The position numbers were made by a program, and so were the translations under genes. The notes beneath the pieces are model-generated. The model saw only the letters and a program-made list of their open reading frames with translations. It had not been told where the DNA came from and searched no databases. From NCBI GenBank assembly GCA_963800725.1, contig CAWDCE010000002.1, positions 22,702-86,701 of the forward strand: 64,000 nucleotides of DNA. Direction: 5' to 3'. This document shows positions 7,317 through 16,350 of the stretch, piece by piece; position 1 is the stretch's first letter; each line of letters begins with the position of its first letter. This stretch comes from Bog-473 sp963800725. Its GTDB lineage: Bacteria > Actinomycetota > Acidimicrobiia > Acidimicrobiales > RAAP-2.

Positions 7317-7511
7317 ATGAAGGCACAGTTCGATGACCGAGTGATCACCATCAGAGAAGTCCCGCTCCCTGACGGCGGGATCTTGCCTCCGGGTACCCAC
7401 GGGTTCATCATTGAGGGCCATGAATCACCGGAGACTTACGAAGTCGAGTTCGATCTGACCGATGGTCCAGTCCTAGCAACCGTCCAACCAGAGGACTTTG
7501 GAGTGGCATGA
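7317..7511 (+). CDS. DUF4926-like protein
   Basis: ATG 7317 gives 64 residues: MKAQFDDRVITIREVPLPDG, then GTHGFIIEGHESPETYEVEF and DGPVLATVQPEDF. The order of a VxxxxDxP start, a GTxGxIxE turn and a YEVEFxxxxG strand fits DUF4926, a small single-domain family often found alone in cassettes and near toxin-type genes. Biochemical role is unknown. It is a complete one-domain gene bounded by palindromic elements on both sides (7229 and 7516). Confidence 0.65.
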   Translation: MKAQFDDRVITIREVPLPDGGILPPGTHGFIIEGHESPETYEVEFDLTDGPVLATVQPEDFGVA

Positions 7512-7515
7512 CTGT

Positions 7516-7540
7516 CTCACCTTCCCGGCGTATTGGGGCA
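7516..7540. repeat. Gene-end palindromic element, copy 10
   Basis: CTCACCTTCCCGGCGTATTG followed by GGGCA is the clearest right-arm copy. It starts 4 bp after the stop codon at 7511. Its reverse complement matches the left arm seen at 8385. Confidence 0.5.
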
Positions 7541-7672
7541 CTTCTGACGAAGTTGCGATGATTTACAACCCGAAGCGATTACTTGGTCGGTGTCGCTCTC
7601 GCCGCCTTCAGACACGCCTGAGTATGGCAAATGGCTCTGATGGATTACCTTGCAATCGGCAGGGAGGGTGAC

Positions 7673-8311
7673 ATGGCCTACAGAGTTCACGCAGCTTGGC
7701 GGCGGGCCAGGAACGCCCGTACCCGTGTCGAATTCCTGGTGACAGCAGCGATCATTGCCGTGACCGGCGCTGCGCTGGCACCTGTGTTGCCTCTGCTCGC
7801 TGGTGCAGCCTCGCCGCTCAATCCAAGTCACACCTGCAACCTCTTGAGCTCACGGCAGGCGAGCACTCTCGTTGGCGGAGCGGTTTCGACCCTTTCTGCT
7901 GGTCGTGGGACTTGCCTGCTGCTGTACAGCCTGAGTCAGTCAGAGAGCACGGTCGAGTCAGGTCAGTTGGCGTCCATCCAGGTCGTCACCTCCACGAAGC
8001 CGCGTAGCCTCACGACGGTCAAGACACTCCTCAACCACAAGAAGATCGAGTACGTGGGAGCCCCGAAAGGCCTCAGCCTGACGAGGCACTTCGTCGAGGT
8101 CCATGGACATCATGCCGTCTACACCATTCAGGGGAATCTCGCATTGGTCAGCGATACAAGCGGCGGCGGCCTCTTACCCCAGGCGAACATGAGCACCATC
8201 GCAGACGGGGCAACGGTGCAGATCATTGTCACCGGATTTGTTCAGCCCCAAGAGATCGCACAGCGAGCAATGGCTGATGTGCTCTCGCAACGCTTGACGT
8301 TCAGTAGCTGA
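7673..8311 (+). CDS. Exported DUF3558-like protein
   Basis: ATG 7673 follows GGGAGGGTGAC, a good ribosome-binding site, so it is preferred over ATG 7631. The 212-residue product has an N-terminal hydrophobic segment (VEFLVTAAIIAVTGAALAPV) with basic residues before it, acting as a signal peptide or anchor. After it comes CNLLSSRQASTLVGG and, about 25 residues later, GTCLLLY. This two-cysteine layout and the LL..A..L.G pattern resemble DUF3558-type exported proteins of actinobacteria. Function is unknown. Confidence 0.65.
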   Translation: MAYRVHAAWRRARNARTRVEFLVTAAIIAVTGAALAPVLPLLAGAASPLNPSHTCNLLSSRQASTLVGGAVSTLSAGRGTCLLLYSLSQSESTVESGQLASIQVVTSTKPRSLTTVKTLLNHKKIEYVGAPKGLSLTRHFVEVHGHHAVYTIQGNLALVSDTSGGGLLPQANMSTIADGATVQIIVTGFVQPQEIAQRAMADVLSQRLTFSS

Positions 8312-8315
8312 AGCG

Positions 8316-8334
8316 CTGGGGCGGACTCTCCCGG
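8316..8334. repeat. Gene-end palindromic element, copy 11 (partial)
   Basis: CTGGGGCGGACTCTCCCGG holds the GGGGC and CTCCCGG strings in inverted order, starting 4 bp after the stop at 8311. Confidence 0.35.
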
Positions 8335-8382
8335 TTACAAGCAGGAAGGAAGCGTTGAATGTTGACATACTGATCGTTCGGC

Positions 8383-9120
8383 GTGCCCCAATCGTGCCGC
8401 AGACTGGCTCTCCATCTCGGCGTACGGGGCGCAACGCCTGGCCTGATCAAGCAGTTTCACTGGTCGGAATATGAGAATCTAGTTTGCGTGGATGCGAAGG
8501 ACGTAGCTGACATCGACCGAGTCATCTCCGACTTCTTGCGGACCGGCGACACGGAATCAGAAGTTGCTCTCAGAGCCACGGGTGATAATGGACTCCGAAG
8601 AATGCTCGACTTGTGGTTCGGCAACGTGGAGGTTCCCACAGGTGGCCCAATCCCCCATCTGACAAGTAAGTGGCTCGTGGACCAGTGGACAGCCGCCCTT
8701 GCCGTCTTGGCCGATACCGACCCAGATCTGTTTGTGGCAGCACTGCAGGGCAAGTCCTTGCGTTCAAGTGAGTTATCAATCTTGGGCAGTCTTCGTAACC
8801 CGGAGGCGACGAGACTGCTCTGCGCCTACGTTCAGGACGACGACTGGATTGTCAGATACAACGCCGTCAGATCATTGATTCGTAGTGGTGATTCAAGCGG
8901 ACGCCCTTGTATCGAATTAGCGCTGGCTGACGAGAATCTCGTTGTTCGAACCGTCGCAACGAGGGGGATAAGCCGGTGGGATCCAGAGCGTGCGATTTCT
9001 CACTATGAGGATCTCTTGACGGTCGAGGGTCTGACCCCACTTTTGCGCCAAGAAGCAGTTTGGGCCATAGGCGAACTGCGGTCCGGACGTGTTGTTCGTG
9101 ACCCCCTTGATCCGATATAG
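8383..9120 (+). CDS. HEAT-repeat protein, hypothetical
   Basis: The open frame from GTG 8383 runs 245 residues, but its first 16 codons lie inside a palindromic element, so the true start is probably later. GTG 8488 has only a weak site, while coding-like sequence already begins near 8440 (FHWSEYENLVCVDAKD). Residues 125-235 show helical pairs typical of HEAT repeats: LGSLRNPEATRLLCAYVQ, WIVRYNAVRSLIRSG, LVVRTVATRGISRW, LLRQEAVWAIGEL. Such proteins serve as binding scaffolds. The partner is unknown. Confidence 0.6.
   Translation: MPQSCRRLALHLGVRGATPGLIKQFHWSEYENLVCVDAKDVADIDRVISDFLRTGDTESEVALRATGDNGLRRMLDLWFGNVEVPTGGPIPHLTSKWLVDQWTAALAVLADTDPDLFVAALQGKSLRSSELSILGSLRNPEATRLLCAYVQDDDWIVRYNAVRSLIRSGDSSGRPCIELALADENLVVRTVATRGISRWDPERAISHYEDLLTVEGLTPLLRQEAVWAIGELRSGRVVRDPLDPI
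8385..8430. repeat. Gene-end palindromic element, copy 12 (best hairpin)
   Basis: The left arm GCCCCAATCGTGCCGCAGA pairs imperfectly with the right arm TCTCGGCGTACGGGGC across an 11-base centre, giving a 46-bp imperfect hairpin. Bulged positions lie on one arm, as in integron attC sites. Confidence 0.55.
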
Positions 9121-9146
9121 ACGAGGTACGGATCATTAGTCACCCT

Positions 9147-9169
9147 GCCCCAATCGCGCCGTACGGGGA
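9147..9169. repeat. Gene-end palindromic element, copy 13
   Basis: GCCCCAATCGCGCCG followed by TACGGGG lies 26 bp past the stop at 9120 and begins the right copy of the 165-bp direct repeat. Upstream it carries GTCACCCT, as in copies 5 and 9. Confidence 0.5.
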
Positions 9170-9322
9170 CGCTCGAAAGGGGCGCTGCCCATACAAAGAT
9201 CACCGGAATCCGGTGGAGCCGAGTGTGGGTTCGTTGCGGCACTGCTGTTGGGCTTGCATGCGCCTGGCAAGCGCAAATGGAGCGGATGACGGGATTCGAA
9301 CCCGCGACCCTCACCTTGGCAA
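9158..9322. repeat. 165-bp direct repeat, right copy
   Basis: Partner of 4699-4863 with three mismatches. It runs from the palindromic element through the tRNA flank into the anticodon loop of the intact tRNA-Gly. The copy is in direct orientation, so recombination between the pair would delete 4459 bp. Confidence 0.8.
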
Positions 9323-9352
9323 GGTGATGCTCTACCACTGAGCCACATCCGC
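9278..9352 (-). tRNA. tRNA-Gly (GCC)
   Basis: A complete 75-nt cloverleaf: GCGGATG pairs with CATCCGC, the anticodon loop is TTGCCAA (GCC), the T loop is TTCGAAT and CCA is encoded. The 3' half is duplicated at 4819-4863, marking this gene as an integration target. Confidence 0.95.
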
Positions 9353-9426
9353 GTGGGCACATCAGATTAGCCGCCGCGTCGGTTGGGCGGAAACTCCCCT
9401 CCCAGATCTTCGGGCAGGCCCGCGAA

Positions 9427-10875
9427 CTACCCCGTGGCCCCTTGGGCGTCGAGGGCGCACCCGACGAGTTCGCCCAGGGCGTCATCGATTTCCGTGGCGA
9501 GGCCATCGAGTTCTGGGAGCAGCTTTCTGCAGCTGAGCAGGCCGAAATGAACCTGGTCGAGATACGACAGGATCGTGATATTGACCCCTACCCCTTCGGC
9601 GATGGGGCCAACCGGGTACATCGCAGCCACCCGGCTTCCCGCGCAAAAGAGTGGGAAGGTCGGACCCTTGATTCCCGATACGGTCACGTTGGCCGGCGGG
9701 CGCACACGATCGAAAATTTCGTCGTTGTGGTGATGGCCCGGGCCAGTCGCGTCGCCATGGCGGGAACCGCGAGCTGGGCGACTTCGCCAATCAGTCGCCC
9801 CCGGTGCAGCTGCTCGTGTTCCTTGGCCACGTCGGCGCCAGCCGAAATGCTCAAGAGTCGCTCGACCGGATCATCGATGTCCGTCGCCAAGCCGACGACC
9901 ATGGCTGAGATCTGATTGCCGAGCGCATCCTCTTCTCCGACTGGGCGCGTCGACACCGGAACCATGGCGACGAGCGGAGCGTCGGGCGTCTCACCCCGCG
10001 ACGCGGAGCAGCCCGCGCAACCCGCCGGCCACTGCAGCCAAGATCACATCGTTCACCGTGCAACCGAACACATGGCGGACCAACTTGACGTCCTCAAGCG
10101 GCACGCTCATTGACGCGAATCGCTTCCTATTGGAGACGGCTCCATTAAACGAGGTTCGAGTAGCCGAGAAGAAGGAGGGTGGTGGCCGCTCACCGCGGTC
10201 GCGCAGTCGCCGATTGTGGGTGCCGAGATCAGCGACAGCCTCAACTCCTGATTGGACCGTGCTCAAGGTGACGCCGGGCTGATGTGTCAGCGATGCCGCC
10301 GCGTGGCGCAACAGTTGCGTACTGGTTGGGAGCGGCGCAGGATCCCACCGGCCAGACGGAAGCGCGGCCACCCGTGCCCGCGGATTGAGGTCAAGGAACG
10401 CCGCGAGGATCGACGCACCGCTGACCCCGTCCAAAATGGCGTGATGCACCTTGGCGATCAGCGCGGTGCGATCACCTTCGAGGCCTTCGACAAGATGCAT
10501 TTCCCACAAGGGTCGGTCCGGATCGAGACGGCGACTCATGACCGAAGCCGCGAACGTGTCGAGTTCGCGGTTGCCGCCGGGCCACGGGAGACTGGCCCGG
10601 AAGAAATGATCGTCGAGATCGAAGTCCGGATCGTCCACCCACACCGGGTGGTGGATCCCGAGCGGGACTCGCACGGCGCGCTGGCGCAATGGCGGCACGA
10701 CGCCGAGGCGCTGGCTGATGACCCGACGCACCTGGGCGAACCGCGTCGAGGGCGAGAAGAGAGATCGGGTCCCTTCTGGGGGGTCCAGCACCAAGATGGC
10801 ACCGACGTGCATCGGGGTGGCCGAGGTCTCGAGCGACAAGAATGCCGCGTCCATCCCTTCGAGCGGTTCCATCAT
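9427..10875 (-). CDS. Wax ester synthase / diacylglycerol acyltransferase (WS/DGAT), frameshifted
   Basis: Three frames join to about 480 residues, the usual length for actinobacterial WS/DGAT enzymes, which move acyl groups from acyl-CoA to fatty alcohols or diacylglycerol for storage lipid. The start MEPLEGMDAAFLSLE and the active-site motif HHAILDG (HHxxxDG) are clear. The middle frame holds MVPVSTR and GLATDIDDPVERL. The last frame holds VSGIKGPTFPLFCAG and ends at 9427. Frame changes lie near 9980 and 9705. The ATG at 10875 starts 8 bases after the dut stop and has GAGGACGAG before it, so dut and this gene are likely one transcript. Confidence 0.85.
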
Positions 10876-10882
10876 CTCGTCC

Positions 10883-11326
10883 TCACGTACCCGTATGCCC
10901 GAATCCGCCACTGCCCCGGGTTGCCGAGCCCAACCCCGCCTCGCTGACCAGGGCGAAGTCGGCTTCAGCTACCGCCATGATGACCAGCTGGGCGATCCGA
11001 TCCCCCCGTGCGACCGAGTAGTCCTCGTGGTGGTCGTGGTTGATCAAGATGACCGAGAGCTCGCCGCGATAGCCCGAGTCGATGAGTCCCGGGGTGTTCA
11101 AACAGGTGATGCCGTGCCGGAGGGCCAGACCGCTCCTCGGCAACACGAATCCCGCATAGCCAGGCGGAATAGCCACGGCAATGCCCGTCGGGATCAACAC
11201 CCGGCCACCTGCGGCGGGGATGACCGCATCGGTTCGTGCAACGAGGTCCGCACCGGCGTCGCCGGACGTGGCGTAGCTCGGGACCGCAAGCTCGGCATCG
11301 AGCTGGTGGAGCGGGACGCGCAGCAT
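10883..11326 (-). CDS. dut: dUTPase
   Basis: 147 residues of the trimeric dUTPase family, which splits dUTP to dUMP and pyrophosphate and so keeps uracil out of DNA. Motif 1 SGDAGADL (about 21-28), motif 2 PRSGLA, motif 3 GLIDSGYRGE with the catalytic Asp, motif 4 GDRIAQLV and the C-terminal arm RGSGGFGHTGT are all present and ordered. The frame is intact. It is divergent from orn with about 70 bp between the starts. Confidence 0.95.
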   Translation of the reverse strand: MLRVPLHQLDAELAVPSYATSGDAGADLVARTDAVIPAAGGRVLIPTGIAVAIPPGYAGFVLPRSGLALRHGITCLNTPGLIDSGYRGELSVILINHDHHEDYSVARGDRIAQLVIMAVAEADFALVSEAGLGSATRGSGGFGHTGT

Positions 11327-11399
11327 CGTTGGACATTACAAGGAGCAGAGGGACCTCGGCTCAGCCGACGCGTTGCCCCTCGTTGGTAGCATCCGGCCC

Positions 11400-11960
11400 A
11401 TGCTGGCGTGGATCGATCTCGAGATGACCGGATTAGACCCCACCCGCCACACCATTGTCGAGATCGCCGCCCTGGTGACGAACGACGATCTCGAGATCGT
11501 GGCCGAAGGGCCTGATCTGATCGTGTCGGCGACCCCCGAGCAGCTGAGCGAAATGGACGACTTCGTCACCGCAATGCACACCCGCTCAGGATTACTCGAG
11601 GCGATCTCGGCGTCGACCCTCAGCCTCGAAGAGGCCGGCGCCCAGACGATCGAGTTCCTCAAGGCCCACCTGCCCGATCCGGCCTCGGTCCCCTTGGCCG
11701 GCAATTCAATCGGCACCGACCGACGCTTCTTGGCCACCCAACTCCCGACCCTCGAGAACTTCCTCAACTATCGCTCCGTCGACGTGTCAACCGTCAAGGA
11801 GCTGTGCCGGCGCTGGTATCCGGCAATCTTTAAGGGGGCACCGACCAAGAAGGGCGGTCATCGCGCCCTTCAGGACATTCGCGAGAGCGTCGCGGAACTC
11901 GCGTATTACCGCGAGCACCTTTTCAAGGCGACGACGGTTGAGGAGGAGGCCGCACCATGA
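11400..11960 (+). CDS. orn: Oligoribonuclease
   Basis: 186 residues from ATG 11400. This DEDDh 3'-5' exoribonuclease degrades short RNA oligomers, including pGpG. ExoI motif WIDLEMTGLD holds the first Asp and Glu, ExoII GNSIGTDRRF the next Asp, and ExoIII HRALQDIRES the His and last Asp. The length is close to the family norm. The stop overlaps the next start by 4 bases (ATGA at 11957). Confidence 0.95.
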   Translation: MLAWIDLEMTGLDPTRHTIVEIAALVTNDDLEIVAEGPDLIVSATPEQLSEMDDFVTAMHTRSGLLEAISASTLSLEEAGAQTIEFLKAHLPDPASVPLAGNSIGTDRRFLATQLPTLENFLNYRSVDVSTVKELCRRWYPAIFKGAPTKKGGHRALQDIRESVAELAYYREHLFKATTVEEEAAP

Positions 11961-13764
11961 GTGACAAATCTCCCGGGGTGAGCAAAGACGTGGCCTCGAT
12001 GACCATCGCCGAGGCAAACGCGACCTTGACGGCTCCCGGACAGATGTTCGAGATGCAAGAGCTCGATATACGCGGTGTGCCCACGCGGACATGGAAGAAC
12101 GCACCCCCCTCGCTGCGCACGGTCCTCGACATGTCGCTCCAGCACGGCGATGCCACCTTCATGGTCTATGAGGACGAGCGGATCTCATTTGCCGAGCACT
12201 ACCGGGCGGCGTGCACGCTGGCCCATCGCCTCCAAAGCGAGTTCAAGATCCAACCGGGCGACCGCGTGGCGATCGTCATGCGCAATCTCCCCGAATGGAT
12301 CACGGCGTTTTGGGCCGCCGCCTTGGCCGGAGCGATCGTGGTGCCGCTCAACGCCTGGTGGTCGGCCGAAGAGTTGCACTACGGCCTCGAGGATTCGGCG
12401 TCGCAGGTGGCCTTCGTCGATACCGAGCGAGCGGCACGCCTGCGACCGGTGCTGGGCAACCTGGTCGCCTTCAGCGCCTTGATCGTGGCCGACGAACATC
12501 GCACCACCGGGGCGGTCCTCTCGGTCAAGCAAGCAGACGGTTCGACCCCCTATAGCGAGTGGCCCTTCCCCTTGGCTCTCGGTGCCGTCGATGAGAACGC
12601 CACGCCCCCAGATGTCGGGATCGATCCCGAAGACGACGCCACGATCTTCTATACCTCGGGCACCACGGGGCGACCCAAAGGAGCGGTCGGCACCCACCGC
12701 AACATCTGCACCAACTTGATGAACCTCTTCTTCCTCAACACCCGGGGCCAGCTTCGCTACACCACCCCTCTGGTCGACACGGCGCCCGAGCGACCCCAGC
12801 CGTCCTACCTCTTGTCGGTGCCGCTCTTTCACGTCACGGGGTGCCACGCCGTGATGGTCACCCACCTGGCCATGGGGGGAAAGCTGGTGATGATGCACCA
12901 CTTCGACCCCGAGCGGGCCCTCGAACTGATCGAAAAGGAGCGGGTCGTCACCTTCGGTGGCGTGCCGGCCATGGCCATGCAAGTGCTCGACTCGCCCAAC
13001 TTCGCCAAGTACGACACCTCGTCGATCAAGGGCGTCTCCTACGGCGGGGCTCCCGCCCCACCCGACCTCGTCCGACGCATCCGTGCCGCCTGGCCGGTCG
13101 GGCAGCCTTCCAACGGCTACGGCCTGACCGAGACGTCGTCGGTGACCTCGATGAATACCGGGGCCGACTACATCGCCAAACCCGACAGCATCGGGCCGCC
13201 GGTCCCGGTGACCGACGTGGCCATCGTGCCTGAGGACTTCACCGGCGACGAGCCCGACGACTCATTGGCGAAGGGCCCCGACGTGCGCGGCGAACTGTGG
13301 GTGAAGGGCCCCCAGGTGGTGCGGGGATATTGGCACCGTCCCGACGCCACCGCGCTGACCTTCACCAAAGGGTGGCTCCATACCGGCGACATCGCGCGCA
13401 CTCGACGAGGAGAACTTCATCTACATCGTGGACCGGGCCAAGGACATGATCATCCGAGGTGGCGAGAACGTCTATTGCGTCCAGGTTGAAGCAGCCCTCT
13501 TCGAACATCCGGCTGTCGCCGACTGTGCCGTGATTGGCATCCCAGAACCGACGCTTGGCGAAGAGGTCGGCGCGGTGATCGTGCTGCGACCTGGGCACAA
13601 GGTCACCGCAGATGAACTGAGCCGTCACGTCCGCGAGCGCCTGGCCGGCTTCATGGTGCCGACACACATGTGGTTCCAAGATGCGCCGCTGCCGCGCAAC
13701 CCGGCCGGCAAGGTGCTCAAGCGCAATTTCGCGCGACGAACTGGTCGGGCCCCCTCCGAGCTGA
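11957..13764 (+). CDS. Acyl-CoA synthetase (AMP-dependent, FadD-like), frameshifted
   Basis: About 600 residues of the ANL superfamily that activates fatty acids to acyl-AMP and then acyl-CoA. The P-loop motif YTSGTTGRPKG (about 232-242), the A5 region NGYGLTETS and the hinge HTGDIA then DRAKDMIIRGGENV are present. Two one-base frame changes are seen. The first is near 13398, where removing one base gives LDEENFIYIVD. The second is near 13735, after which ELVGPPPS and a stop at 13764 follow. The intact orn gene upstream overlaps its start, so both are probably co-transcribed. The exact substrate cannot be told. Confidence 0.85.
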
Positions 13765-13882
13765 ACCACACCCCCTCTGCGGTTCGGTACCGGTGGCCCT
13801 GGTCCGGACGCGCCCATGCCGACCCAAAGGGGCCGGCATCGGCGAACTCCATGCAAGAGCGGTCCAAGAGACCGCAGGTTGC

Positions 13883-14519
13883 TCAGCGGTTGGGCTGAGG
13901 GGTGACCCGCAGGTACGGCTTGAGGGCCTTCCAGCCCTTGGGGAATCGACCCTTGGCGTCATCGTCGCTGAGCGGCGGGGACGATGATGACGTCCTCGCC
14001 GTCGGTCCAGTTGACCGGCGTGGCCACCGAGTAGTCGGCGGTCAGTTGCAGCGAGTCGAGGACCCGGATGATCTCTTCGACATTGCGCCCGGTGGAGGCC
14101 GGGTAGGTCAAGGTCAGCTTGACCTTCTTGTCCGGCCCGATAATGAAGACCGAGCGGACCGTCAGCGTGTTGTCCGCGTTCGGGTGGATCATGTCGTAGA
14201 GGTCCGCCACCTGGCGGTCCTCGTCACCGATCAGCGGGAAGGCCAATGCGGAGCCCTGCGTCTCCTCGATGTCGCTGGCCCAGCCCTTGTGCGACTCGAC
14301 CGAGTCCACCGACAGCCCGATCAGCTTGGCGTTGCGCTTGTCGAATTCGGGCTTGGCCCGGGAGAACGCGCCGAGCTCGGTGGTGCAGACCGGAGTGAAG
14401 TCCTTCGGGTGAGAGAAGAGGATCCCCCAACTGTCCCCCAGCCATTCGTGGAAATTGATCGTGCCGTCTGTCGTGTCGGCCGTAAAGTCGGGAGCGGTGT
14501 CCCCGAGTCGGACTGCCAT
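13883..14519 (-). CDS. 1-Cys peroxiredoxin (Prx6-type), frameshifted near the C-terminus
   Basis: About 212 residues. It reduces hydroperoxides through the peroxidatic Cys in FTPVCTTE (about 41-48), with the Prx6-type region SVDSVESHKGW and RSVFIIGPDKK. The frame stops early after DVIIVP at about 13970, but shifting frame gives PLSDDDAKGRFPKGWKALKP and a natural stop at 13883, the usual Prx6 C-terminus. The ATG at 14519 follows AGGAGG. It lies convergent to the acyl-CoA synthetase gene. Confidence 0.9.
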
Positions 14520-14723
14520 GTGTTCCTCCTGTAGATGTGGCGCCGGGTGGGTTGATCCCGTGACTGCCTGGATAACTGGTTGCGAAGGACACCCTACCGG
14601 CTCATTCCCCTAATGTCGACCCCTTTGGTCATGTTTGAACCGTGACCGGGCCGGGCCTCGGCCACCGGAGCGCTCGCCGTGTCGAGGGGCCCGTGACCTG
14701 GGTGGTCATGGGAGAATGGCCCC

Positions 14724-15549
14724 ATGCCCCCCGCCCACCCCCCGACCGAGGCCGCCGGCAGCTACACGCCCTATCGGACCGACACCGTCTCTGTCAGCCG
14801 CGACGGCCCCGTCACCGTCGTTGCCATCACCCGACCCGAACGGCGCAACGCAGTCGACAGCCTGTGTGCCGCTGAGCTGCTCGAAAGCTTCGAGGCGTTC
14901 GAGCAAGACGAAAGCCAATCGGTGGCCATCTTGTGCGGATCAGAGGGCACCTTTTGTGCGGGAGCAGACCTCAAGGCGGTGGCCGAAGGCGACCGTCGGC
15001 CCATTTCAGACGCCGGACCGGCCCCAATGGGCCCGACCCGCCTCACCCTGTCCAAGCCCGTCATCGCCGCTGTCGAGGGATTCGCCGTCGCCGGCGGAAT
15101 TGAACTGGCCCTGTGGTGCGACCTGCGCGTGGCCGCCGACGACGCCATCTTCGGTGTCTTTTGCCGCCGATTCGGTGTCCCGTTGTGCGATCTGGGCACC
15201 GTGCGACTCCCCCGCATCATCGGACACGGCCGTGCAATGGATCTCATCTTGACCGGACGGGCGGTGAGCGCAACCGAAGCCGAGCAGCTCGGATTGGTCA
15301 ACCGGGTGGTGGCGAGCGGGACTGCGCTCGACGCCGCACTCGTCCTCGCCCATCAGTTGGCCGCGCTCCCCCAAGGGCTGCCTACGCTCCGACCGCATGT
15401 CGGCGATCGAACAGTGGGACCTGAGCTTCGAAGCGGCAGCCGTGAATGAGGCGAAGCGGGGCCGAGACGTCATCGACAGCGGCGAGACGCTCGAAGGGGC
15501 CCGCCGATTCGCCAGCGGGGCCGGGCGGGGCGGAAGCCCGCTCACTTGA
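14724..15549 (+). CDS. Enoyl-CoA hydratase/isomerase (crotonase family), frameshifted
   Basis: About 275 residues. Crotonase oxyanion-hole motifs are GTFCAGADLKAV and IAAVEGFAVAGGIELALWCD. Acid residues typical of hydratases are not clear, so the exact reaction (hydratase, isomerase or other) is open. A frame change near 15372 is required to read the usual C-terminal helix SAIEQWDLSFEAAAVNEAKR and the ending SGAGRGGSPLT at 15549. The start ATG 14724 is 14 bases past GGGAGAATGG. It is likely a beta-oxidation-type enzyme. Confidence 0.85.
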
Positions 15550-15611
15550 CGAAATGACCGATCCAAAGACCGACGCCGCTGCCCCGGACGCGCTCCGCCT
15601 CCGCCTCCACG

Positions 15612-16350
15612 GTGGCCGCCTTCGACTTCGATGGCACGTTGACCCACGGTGGCAGCGTCTATCCGTTCTTGGTCACCTTGCGAGGGACTCGCGCCGTGCT
15701 GCGCGCCACGGTGCGCCACTGCCCCCGCTTGTTGCACGCCGCGGTGGTCGGGGGCACTGTGGCCGACGACGCCAAGGAACGCTTCTTCCGCGACCTCTTA
15801 GAGGGGCTCGAAGCGACCGACGTGGCGCGGTCGGTCCGTTGGTTTCGCCCGCCGCCACCTGACCAAGCGGCTTCGCCCCGAGATGATCGATCGGGTCGAA
15901 TGGCACCGGCGCCAGGGTCATCATCTCGTCGTCGTCTCGGCCTCTCCGGAGTACTACGTCGGTTCCGCCGCAGAACAACTCGGCTTCGACGGTGCCGTGG
16001 CCACGCGCCTCGCGGTCAATGCCGCTGGGCGCCTCACCGGGGGTTACGACGGCAAGAACTGCCGGGGGGCAGAGAAGTTGGCCCGCCTGTCCGCTTACCT
16101 CGAGGCTCAGGGACTGTCGGGGCCAGATGGCGCGCTGCCCGAGATGTGGGCCTACGGCAACAGCCGGGGCGACCTGCGCCTCTTAGGTGCGGCCACCTTC
16201 GGGGTCGACGCCGGCAAACTCGGTGCGTGGGGACGCCTCCGGCGCTATCCCCGGCTGGCCGATGTGCGCCGCCTCGGCCGCCGCCGCGTCAAGGTGACGT
16301 CGGGCGTCGATCACCGAGGCGCCGGTACACTGCTCGCCCGTGCGCGTTGA
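15612..16350 (+). CDS. HAD-superfamily IB phosphatase, frameshifted
   Basis: About 246 residues. The nucleophile motif is FDFDGTLT at the start (GTG 15612), followed in the second frame by HLVVVSASPEYYV (motif II) and YGNSRGDLRLL (motif IV). This layout is that of HAD-IB phosphatases such as phosphoserine- or lysophosphatidic-acid-type enzymes; the substrate is not certain. The frame change is near 15845. An ATG at 15554 lies in another frame, so the true start may be further upstream. It overlaps the next glycosyltransferase start (GTG 16340) by 11 bases. Confidence 0.75.

Noticed and set aside
9003..9506. 167-codon minus-strand ORF over the tRNA
   Set aside because: It overlaps tRNA-Gly and the HEAT gene. 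No start signal or family.
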